In this document: positions 58,151 through 64,000 of the stretch, in pieces | Layout of the letters: every line of letters starts with the position of its first letter | Numbering within the stretch: the first letter of the stretch is position 1 | DNA from: Solirubrobacteraceae bacterium | GTDB taxonomy: Bacteria > Actinomycetota > Thermoleophilia > Solirubrobacterales > Solirubrobacteraceae | Assembly: GCA_030447275.1 (NCBI GenBank) | Contig: JAUJPF010000005.1 | Span: 106,481-170,480 of the forward strand | Direction: 5' to 3' | DNA: 64,000 nucleotides | Program-made: the position numbers and the translations under genes | Notes under the pieces: generated by a model | What the model saw: only the letters and a program-made list of their open reading frames with translations | Database searches by the model: none | What the model was told of the DNA's origin: nothing

Positions 58151-58933
58151 GTGTCCCCCGACGCCTCGTGGACGTTCTCGCCCGGCGCGCTCGTGCTCCT
58201 GCTCGCCGCGACCGCCGTCTTCGTGGTGCGCTGGCGCCGGGCAGAGGCCTCCGTCGGCCGGCTCCTGCTGTTCCTCGCCGGCATCGCCTGCGCCGCGGCC
58301 GCGATCGTCTCCCCGCTCGACCGCCTCGCCGAGCAGCTGCTGTCGATGCACATGGTCCAGCACGTCCTGCTGCTCGACGTCGCGCCGATCCTCGTGATCC
58401 TCAGCTTCACCAAGGTCCTGCTGCGCCCGGCGACCCGGCGGCTGATGCCGGTCGAGCGCGCGGCGGGCGTGCTCGCGCATCCCGCGTTCGCGGTCCTCTT
58501 CTACACCGGCGCGATGTGGGCGTGGCACATCCCCGCGCTCTACGACGCGGCGCTCGAGAACCCCGGCCTCCACGTCTTCGAGCATCTCACGATGAGCGCG
58601 GCCGGCGGCCTCTACTGGTGGCACGTCCTCAGCCCGATCCGGCCGCGGATGCGGATGACCGGGCTCGGACCGGTGGCGTACATGCTGAGCACGAAGGTGC
58701 TGCTGGGCATCCTCGGCGTGGTCCTGACCTTCGCGCCGGAGTCGTTCTACGCGTTCTACGAGGAGCAGCCGCGGTTCTGGGACCTCTCGGCGCGGGAGGA
58801 CCAGGCGATCGCCGGCGCGATCATGACCATCGAGCAGTCGATCGTCATGGGGATCGCGCTCGCGTACCTCTTCGTCCGCCTGCTCGGCGAGTCCGACCGC
58901 GAGGACGAGCGCGCCGAGCGGTACGCGTCCTAG
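58151..58933 (+). CDS. ctaG: Cytochrome c oxidase assembly protein, CtaG/Caa3 type
   Basis: 260 residues with about seven membrane spans. Family features: HMVQHVLLLDVAPILVILSF, FYTGAMWAWHIPALYDAALE, VFEHLTMSAAGGLYWWHVLS and the Met/His-rich edges of spans that fit copper handling. Family role: assembly of the copper centre of cytochrome c oxidase. A terminator-like hairpin follows 6 bp after the stop. Confidence 0.88.
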   Translation: MSPDASWTFSPGALVLLLAATAVFVVRWRRAEASVGRLLLFLAGIACAAAAIVSPLDRLAEQLLSMHMVQHVLLLDVAPILVILSFTKVLLRPATRRLMPVERAAGVLAHPAFAVLFYTGAMWAWHIPALYDAALENPGLHVFEHLTMSAAGGLYWWHVLSPIRPRMRMTGLGPVAYMLSTKVLLGILGVVLTFAPESFYAFYEEQPRFWDLSAREDQAIAGAIMTIEQSIVMGIALAYLFVRLLGESDREDERAERYAS

Positions 58934-58938
58934 GCCGC

Positions 58939-58957
58939 GCGTTCAGGCGCTGAACGC
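58939..58957 (+). terminator. Hairpin after ctaG
   Basis: GCGTTCAG-GCG-CTGAACGC, a perfect 8-bp stem with 3-nt loop, starts 6 bp after the ctaG stop. No T run follows, as is common in GC-rich actinobacteria. Confidence 0.6.
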
Positions 58958-59014
58958 ACAACCGGGTGACTCGACCCATGGTGGAAAGACCCCCACCGGG
59001 GGAAACCCCTCTCC

Positions 59015-59344
59015 GTGGCGCCGATCCCTCCAGGCCTCGTCGCGTTCCAGCGCCGGCTCGCCACGGCGCGCCATCACCCCGATGACGCGATCGCCGACCT
59101 GCTGACCACCGGCTACGGGTACGTGCTCGACCTCGAGGCCGAGCAGCTCGAGACCGGTCGCCGCATCGACGACCTGCTCCAGGCCGGCGACGACGACGGG
59201 GCGCTCGAGGCGGCGCGCCACCAGCGCGGCGTCCGCGCGATGGCGATCGCGCTCCGCGAGGAGCTCGACGCGCTCGGCGCTACGCGCCGGCCTCATCGAG
59301 CAGGCGGACCGCCGCCGACCGGTCGGAGACCCGGAGCTTCTTGA
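59015..59344 (+). CDS. Small helical protein of unknown function
   Basis: 109 residues from GTG 59015. The first 90 residues (FQRRLATARHHPDDAIADLL, YVLDLEAEQLETGRRIDDLL, RHQRGVRAMAIALREELDAL) form helices without a membrane span. I do not recognise a family. The last 20 residues run antisense into the tail of the sensor kinase gene and into a response-regulator-like remnant, so the natural C-terminus may differ. Confidence 0.45.
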   Translation: MAPIPPGLVAFQRRLATARHHPDDAIADLLTTGYGYVLDLEAEQLETGRRIDDLLQAGDDDGALEAARHQRGVRAMAIALREELDALGATRRPHRAGGPPPTGRRPGAS

Positions 59345-60834
59345 CCGCAGCGCCGGGGCGTCGCCGCCCACGGCACCACGACCTCGATCGTCGTCCCGCG
59401 CCCGGGGCTCGACGCGACCGCGAGCCGCCCGCCGAGCCCCTCGGCGCGGTCGCGCATCCCGACCAGGCCGAACGCGTCGTCGCGGACGTCGCCGGCCACG
59501 TCGAAGCCGCTGCCGTCGTCGGCGATCGCGAGCCGGATCGGCCCGTCGCAGGCGAGGCGCAGCGTCACCGTGCGCGCGCCGCCGTGGCGCACCGCGTTGG
59601 CCGCCGCCTCGCGCACGATGCGCGACAGCGCGTGGCGCACGTCGGGCGCGACCTCGACCGAGCGGTCGCCCTCGGCGACGACGGTCGCCCCCGCGCGCAG
59701 CACGACCGACTCGGCGCTCCCGCGCAGCGCGTCGAGCAGCGGCTCGTCGAGCGGGCGGTTGAGCGCGGCGATCGCCGCGCGCGACTCGGCGATCGCGCGG
59801 TCGGCGGCCGAGCGGAGCATCTCGACCGCGCCGTCGACCCCCGGGCGCCCCTCCAGCCGCGACGTCTCGGCGCGGATGAACGCGAGCTCCTGCGCCAGCC
59901 CGTCGTGCAGCTCGCGCGCGACGCGGCGGCGCTCGTCGACCACCGCGAGCATCGCCCCGGCGCGCTGGTCCTCGAGCAGCTCGCGCACGACGACGACGAG
60001 GATGACGAGGAAGTGCGCCAGCCTCAGCAGGTCACCGGTGTAGATCCACTCGGAGTACAGCGACGGGAACAGGAGGTAGTTGACGCGGGCGAACGCGGCG
60101 AGCAACGAGGACATCGCGAACCCGGCGAGCAGCCGGTCGTCGCCGCGGACGGCCCGGCGAGCGAACCCGACCGTCGCGGCGAGGTAGAGGACGATCAGCA
60201 GCGCCTGCCCGGCGAGCACGCCCGCGCTGCCGACGACCCGCGGCCGGCCCGAGCTCTCCGGCGAGAGCGTCGGGTCGATGCCCGTCGCGAGGTCGTCGCC
60301 CAGCACCGCGGCGAGGAGCGCGACGACGACGAGGGTCGCGGCGACGCCCGCCGCCGCGAGCGCGGTCGAGCGGCGCGGGCGCGCGAGCCGGCGCTCGGGC
60401 AGCAGCGCCGCCGCGGCGAAGAGCGCTGCGCCGATCACGCGCCCCGCCATCCCTCCCCACGTGCTGAACCCGCGCGACCAGTCGGTCAGCGTCGGCGTCA
60501 GCGAGAACACGAGGTTCGTCACCGCGATGAGCGCGAGCCCGGCCGCGAGCAGGAGCGCGCCGCGCGAGCCGTTGCGCACGGCGCGGCCGCCGATGATCGT
60601 GGCCGCGAGCGCGCCGACGAGGAACGCCGCCGTCTCGATCATGCCGTGGGCCGTCTCGCTGCGGTAGGCGAATCGCAGCGACGGGAGGACGCTCACGAGC
60701 AGCGTCACCACCGCCGCGGCGACGGCGACCGCGGCGAGCGGGGAGGCGACGCGGGTCGAGCGCCCGCGCGCCGGCGTCCCGTCGCCGAAGCGCGACGGCT
60801 CGCGCTCCGTCAGGCTTCCCGGCGCCGATGGCAT
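59293..60834 (-). CDS. NarL-type sensor histidine kinase, multi-spanning
   Basis: 513 residues. Seven or eight N-terminal membrane spans are followed by the dimerisation box RRVARELHDGLAQELAFIRA (phospho-His). The ATPase part has LSRIVREAAANAVRHGGART, IADDGSGFDVAGD, FGLVGMRDRAEGLGGRLAVA and SSPGRGTTIEVVVPW. The chain should end soon after VVVPWA; the extra 20 residues are non-native looking. In the +1 frame the DNA reads VKKLRVSDRSAAVRLLDEAG then Ala and a stop at 59280, like a LuxR-HTH tail. Its ATG overlaps the divergent regulator start within 7 bp. Confidence 0.86.
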   Translation of the reverse strand: MPSAPGSLTEREPSRFGDGTPARGRSTRVASPLAAVAVAAAVVTLLVSVLPSLRFAYRSETAHGMIETAAFLVGALAATIIGGRAVRNGSRGALLLAAGLALIAVTNLVFSLTPTLTDWSRGFSTWGGMAGRVIGAALFAAAALLPERRLARPRRSTALAAAGVAATLVVVALLAAVLGDDLATGIDPTLSPESSGRPRVVGSAGVLAGQALLIVLYLAATVGFARRAVRGDDRLLAGFAMSSLLAAFARVNYLLFPSLYSEWIYTGDLLRLAHFLVILVVVVRELLEDQRAGAMLAVVDERRRVARELHDGLAQELAFIRAETSRLEGRPGVDGAVEMLRSAADRAIAESRAAIAALNRPLDEPLLDALRGSAESVVLRAGATVVAEGDRSVEVAPDVRHALSRIVREAAANAVRHGGARTVTLRLACDGPIRLAIADDGSGFDVAGDVRDDAFGLVGMRDRAEGLGGRLAVASSPGRGTTIEVVVPWAATPRRCGQEAPGLRPVGGGPPAR

Positions 60835-61481
60835 CCGACCGACCGCTCCGCGTCCTGCTCATCGAGGACCACACCCTGTTCCGCCGCGGCCTGCGGCGGC
60901 TGCTCGAAGAGCACGGCTTCGACGTCGCCGGGGAGGCGAGCAACGGCGAAGCGGGCGTCCGGCTCGCGGCCGAGCTGCGCCCCGACGTGGTGGTGACCGA
61001 CCTGCACATGCCGATTATGGGCGGCGTCGACGTCACTCGTCACATCGCGACGACCAGCCCGGCCCCGCCCGTCCTCGTGCTGACGATCTCCGACAGCGAC
61101 GAGGACGTCGTCGAGGCGGTCCTCGCCGGAGCGTCCGGCTACCTGCTCAAGGACGCCGAGCCGGACGTGATCGCGTCGGCGATCCGCGGCGCCGCGGCCG
61201 GCGACGTCACGATCGCGCCCGAGGCCACCGGCGCGCTGGTCGACCGCGTGCGCAACCAGGCGCAGCCGCCCGAGGAGTCGCCGCCCGCCGTCGACCTGAG
61301 CGAGCGCGAGCGCGAGATCCTCACGCTCGTCGTGCAGGGGCTCGACAACGGGCAGATCGCGCGGCGCCTCTTCCTCAGCCCGAGCACGGTGAAGAACCAC
61401 GTGTCGAGCGTGCTGACGAAGCTCGGCGTCGAGAGCCGCGTGCAGGCCGCGGTGCTCGCCGTGCGCTCCGGCCTGATCTAG
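60828..61481 (+). CDS. NarL/LuxR family response regulator
   Basis: 217 residues. Receiver: LLIEDHTLFRRGLRRLL, phospho-Asp in VVVTDLHMPIMGG, LVLTISD and GYLLKDAEPDVI. LuxR helix-turn-helix: LSEREREILTLVVQGLDNGQ and LSPSTVKNHVSSVLTKLGVE. It is divergent from the sensor kinase, and the start codons (60828 plus, 60834 minus) overlap. The pair is therefore unlikely to share a normal operon, yet it is almost certainly functionally paired. Confidence 0.92.
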   Translation: MASDRPLRVLLIEDHTLFRRGLRRLLEEHGFDVAGEASNGEAGVRLAAELRPDVVVTDLHMPIMGGVDVTRHIATTSPAPPVLVLTISDSDEDVVEAVLAGASGYLLKDAEPDVIASAIRGAAAGDVTIAPEATGALVDRVRNQAQPPEESPPAVDLSEREREILTLVVQGLDNGQIARRLFLSPSTVKNHVSSVLTKLGVESRVQAAVLAVRSGLI

Positions 61482-62032
61482 CGGATCGTCTCGCCGCGGG
61501 CGAGCATGCCGACGTACTTCGCGATCCGCCGCGCGCGCGTCTCGGGCTTCTTCGCGTCGTGGACGTAGTAGAGGATCGAGTACCGCGCCGAGGCCGAGAG
61601 CGCCGCGAAGCGCTCCGCCGCGACAGGCTCCGCGTCGAGCGCGCTCCGCAGGTCGTCGGGGACCGTCATCCGCGACGGCGGCGCGTACGCGGCGTCCCAC
61701 CGCCCGTCCGCCTTCGCCCGCTCGACCTCGGCCAGCCCGGCCGGCTGCATCCGCCCGGACGCGATGAGCGCCGCGACCTTGTCGCGGTTGATCTGCGACC
61801 ACTTGCTGCGCGCCCGCCGCGGGGTGAGGCGCTGGAGGTAGAAGCCCTCCTCCTCGGAGCGCTTGACCTGGCCGTCGATCCAGCCGAAGCACAGCGAGAT
61901 CTCGACGGCCTCGGCGTACGTCACCGACGGGACGCCGCTCCCCTTCTTGGCGAGCTCGAGCCAGATCCCGTCGGACGCCGCATGCTCGGCGGCGAGCCAC
62001 TCCTCGAACGCCGCCGCCGAGGCGAACCTCAT
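61478..62032 (-). CDS. YdeI/OmpD-associated family protein
   Basis: 184 residues. Features of the YdeI/OmdA family: FEEWLAAEHAASDGIWLELA, the VTYAEAVEISLCFGWIDGQV block, FYLQRLTPRRARSKWSQINR, and a C-terminal KPETRARRIAKYVGMLARGE. Role poorly defined; some members are tied to peptide or stress resistance. ATG 62032 overlaps the UGPase stop (ATGA). Its TAG shares CTAG with the convergent response regulator stop. Confidence 0.88.
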   Translation of the reverse strand: MRFASAAAFEEWLAAEHAASDGIWLELAKKGSGVPSVTYAEAVEISLCFGWIDGQVKRSEEEGFYLQRLTPRRARSKWSQINRDKVAALIASGRMQPAGLAEVERAKADGRWDAAYAPPSRMTVPDDLRSALDAEPVAAERFAALSASARYSILYYVHDAKKPETRARRIAKYVGMLARGETIR

Positions 62033-63405
62033 CCCGAGAGGATCTCGCCGTCGCCGATCCGCCGCGGCCCCTCGACGGTGACCGCGCCGCGCACGACCAC
62101 GTCGCGCCCGAACGTCACGTCGCCGACGACGTTCAGCCGCTCGGCCTCGGCCAGCGAAGGCGGCCCCGCCGGGAAGCGCGCGTCGAAGTCGCCGATGAGC
62201 TTGTAGTGCGCGCCGTCGAGCTCGACGAGCGGCGGGACCCCGCGGCGCTCCGGCACGACGACGAGGTGCGCCTCGGGCGTCAGCTCGTAGGCGTCCGAGC
62301 GCACGACGAGCAGGTCGTTCGTCGCCTTCACCGGTGCGAAGCGCGACTTCGGAACGCGCAGCGCCTGCGCCGCCTCGAACACGTCGATCGCCGCGGCCAT
62401 CGCGCTCTCGAGCTGGACCACGGCGGGCGACGAGGCGTCGCCGGGGTCGACCGTCTTGCGGTTGACGATCATCGGCAACGGGAGGACGCCGCCGTGCACG
62501 CTCAGCGTGTGCTTCAGCGCGCGCAGGTCGACCCACATCGTGTTGGTGTTGAAGAACCGGTGGCGCTCGATGTCCTGGAACGCCGGGACGTCCTCCTCCG
62601 CGGTCTGCGCGACCTCGCGCAGCACGAGCCCGCCGCCGCGGCGCCGGGCGAGGTGGCCGCCCTTGCGGTCCTGCTCGGTGCGCACCGCGACCTCCATGAG
62701 GAACGGCACCTCCTCGCGGGCGAGCCACGTGAGGATCCGCGGGTCGAGCGTCGCGCCGAGGTTGTCGGCGTTCGAGACGAACGCGTACCGGTAGCCGCCC
62801 TCGAGCAGCGCGTCGAGCATCCCGGACGCGACGAGCGCCGGGTACAGGTCGCCGTGGCCGGGCGGCGCCCACTCCTGCTCCGGGTTGGCCGGCCACTCGA
62901 CCGGATCGAGGCTCCCGTCGGCGCGGATCTTCGGGACGCGGTTCTGGACGAAGTCGAGCGGGACGTCGGCCTCGACGCCCTCGTGGCGGCGCAGCGCGGC
63001 GAGCGAATCGTCGCGCGTCGCGAAGCTGTTCATGAGCACGAGCGGCACCCGCGCGCCGCTCGACGCCCGCAGCGCCAGCACCTGCCGGACGATGACGTCG
63101 AGGAACGAGAGCCCGTCCTTGACCTCGAGCAGCGACTTGGCCCGCGTCATCCCCATGCCGGTGCCGAGGCCGCCGTTGAGCTTGAGGACGACGGCCTGGT
63201 CGAGCGCCTCGCGCACCTCGTCGTCGGACGGGCGGGGCAGCTCCTCGAAGGCGGGGATCTCGTCGACCGGCTCGATCTCGTCCTCGCGCAGCACGCCGGC
63301 CTCGCCCTCGCGCAGCCGCTCGTAGTAGTGGCGGAACGTCTCGACGGCGACGGGCTGGGCGCCGTCGGCTCGCATCTTCTCCAGGGCGGCGTCGAGGCCG
63401 TTCAC
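62029..63405 (-). CDS. UTP-glucose-1-phosphate uridylyltransferase, eukaryotic UDPGP type
   Basis: 458 residues from GTG 63405. The nucleotide-binding loop VVLKLNGGLGTGMGMTRAKS and the motifs LMNSFATRDDSLAAL, WAPPGHGDLYPALVASGMLD, FVSNADNLGATLDPRILTWL and FFNTNTMWVDLRAL define the UDPGP (UGP2-like) family rather than bacterial GalU. A left-handed beta-helix-like end follows (LNVVGDVTFGRDVVVRGAVT). Reaction: UTP plus glucose-1-phosphate to UDP-glucose, feeding envelope glycans and trehalose/glycogen. Confidence 0.93.
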   Translation of the reverse strand: MNGLDAALEKMRADGAQPVAVETFRHYYERLREGEAGVLREDEIEPVDEIPAFEELPRPSDDEVREALDQAVVLKLNGGLGTGMGMTRAKSLLEVKDGLSFLDVIVRQVLALRASSGARVPLVLMNSFATRDDSLAALRRHEGVEADVPLDFVQNRVPKIRADGSLDPVEWPANPEQEWAPPGHGDLYPALVASGMLDALLEGGYRYAFVSNADNLGATLDPRILTWLAREEVPFLMEVAVRTEQDRKGGHLARRRGGGLVLREVAQTAEEDVPAFQDIERHRFFNTNTMWVDLRALKHTLSVHGGVLPLPMIVNRKTVDPGDASSPAVVQLESAMAAAIDVFEAAQALRVPKSRFAPVKATNDLLVVRSDAYELTPEAHLVVVPERRGVPPLVELDGAHYKLIGDFDARFPAGPPSLAEAERLNVVGDVTFGRDVVVRGAVTVEGPRRIGDGEILSG

Positions 63406-63433
63406 GGCGCCGGACTCTAGTCGGGGGTGACGC

Positions 63434-64000
63434 CTAGAGCCGGCTGCGCGCGAGGTCGGCCTCGGCGCGCGCCTGGGTCAGCGTCGCCTGCGCCCGCTCG
63501 AGGCGGGGCCGCGTGTTCGCCTTCGCGAGCTCGCGGTCGGCGCGGCCGTACAGCTCGACTGCGCGGGCGAGCGCGTCGCGGCCGGCGGACGGGGCTCCGG
63601 GCATCTCGGCGTCGATGTCCAGCTCGCGCACGAGCTCGCCGATCGCGATCAGCTCGTCGCGCGCGGCGGCGCAGTCGATCGCCAGGTCCTCCTCGCCCTC
63701 GCGCCGGGCGCGGCGGGCGCGGACGCCGTAGATCGCGAGCGGCGTGAGGACGAGCAGCGCGATCGTCCCGCCGACGCCGAACACCGCGAGCTGGAACGCG
63801 TTGCTGACGTCGTCGACGGCGTCGCCGACGCCGAAGGCGCCGGGCACACCCGGGAGGCTCGGCGCCGGCGCCGCGGCCGCCGCGCCGCGATCGTCGCCGG
63901 GCCCCCGGGCGGCGCGCGCGATGCGGGCGACGCCCTCCGTCAGCGCGGGCGCCAGCGGCCCGCCGATCGTGCCCGGCCCGGGCTGCGCGGCGGCCCGGCT
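63434..64000 (-). CDS. Single-span membrane protein (partial at window edge)
   Basis: The frame is open to the right edge. A long Ala/Gly/Pro-rich region leads to one membrane span (LAVFGVGGTIALLVLTPLAI), a basic stop-transfer (RARRARREGEED) and a coiled cytoplasmic C-terminus (AARDELIAIGELVRELDIDA ... AKANTRPRLERAQATLTQAR). It is probably exported N-terminus out. No family recognised. It ends 28 bp before the UGPase start, on the same strand. Confidence 0.65.
   Translation of the reverse strand, partial: SRAAAQPGPGTIGGPLAPALTEGVARIARAARGPGDDRGAAAAAPAPSLPGVPGAFGVGDAVDDVSNAFQLAVFGVGGTIALLVLTPLAIYGVRARRARREGEEDLAIDCAAARDELIAIGELVRELDIDAEMPGAPSAGRDALARAVELYGRADRELAKANTRPRLERAQATLTQARAEADLARSRL

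Overview
The window is a very GC-rich, densely packed bacterial chromosome segment with GTG/TTG starts, 4-nt ATGA/GTGA gene overlaps and convergent genes sharing stop codons. Gene content points to an actinobacterium, probably of the Thermoleophilia/Solirubrobacterales type (inference from gene content, not phylogeny): a six-gene MCE cassette, NarL-type two-component pairs, an FtsEX/SmpB/tmRNA block, an NrtR-type NAD regulator, an LPFTG surface protein and a eukaryotic-type UDP-glucose pyrophosphorylase. It looks like core chromosome with small accessory patches. I see no prophage, IS element, CRISPR array, rRNA or tRNA.

Layout. 0-6.2 kb: an exopolyphosphatase plus two half-length CHAD genes (minus strand), an ABC-2 exporter, a GNAT acetyltransferase, a phosphoesterase and a broken GGDEF regulator. 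6.2-15.6 kb: six consecutive MCE/MlaD genes ending in a coupled GroES-like gene. 15.5-18.7 kb: a secreted glycosidase-like protein, a methyltransferase, and a TetR regulator divergent from an aldo/keto reductase. 18.7-20.1 kb: an MNT/HEPN toxin-antitoxin-like module. 20.1-25.8 kb: murein endopeptidase, PepF, a DsbA-like gene carrying a 90-bp internal inversion, an EamA exporter and an ACT-malic enzyme. 25.8-29.7 kb: an Ala/Pro-rich protein, IF-1, small conserved proteins, a decayed flavin monooxygenase and a PEP-mutase family enzyme. 29.7-33.3 kb: a histidine kinase/regulator pair, an internally deleted cupin and a GST-like protein. 33.3-36.6 kb: a lower-GC non-coding patch, tmRNA, a glucuronyl epimerase-like protein and SmpB. 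36.6-43 kb: tautomerase, RNase R, S41 protease, FtsX, FtsE and an M16 peptidase. 43-48.5 kb: DUF1707, carotenoid oxygenase/PadR, and NadA-NrtR-NadC, with two copies of a 51-bp palindrome. 48.6-57.3 kb: trypsin-like protease, PLP decarboxylase, RF2, LPFTG protein, SecA and HPF. 57.4-64 kb: ComF, CtaG, a second kinase/regulator pair, YdeI-like protein, UGPase and a membrane protein that runs off the edge.

Genes that probably work together: Ppx with the CHAD proteins (polyphosphate); MCE1-6 (envelope lipid transport, with no YrbE permease or MceG ATPase in the window); tmRNA + SmpB + RNase R (trans-translation and RNA decay); FtsE + FtsX (division-linked wall hydrolysis); NadA + NadC with NrtR (NAD synthesis and its control).

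Caveat. Many well-conserved genes (secA, prfB, hpf, pepF, mepA and others) are each interrupted by one or more single-base shifts, most of them in G/C runs. I read these as indel errors in the sequence. Such genes are given below at their reconstructed full extent, with the shift positions stated.
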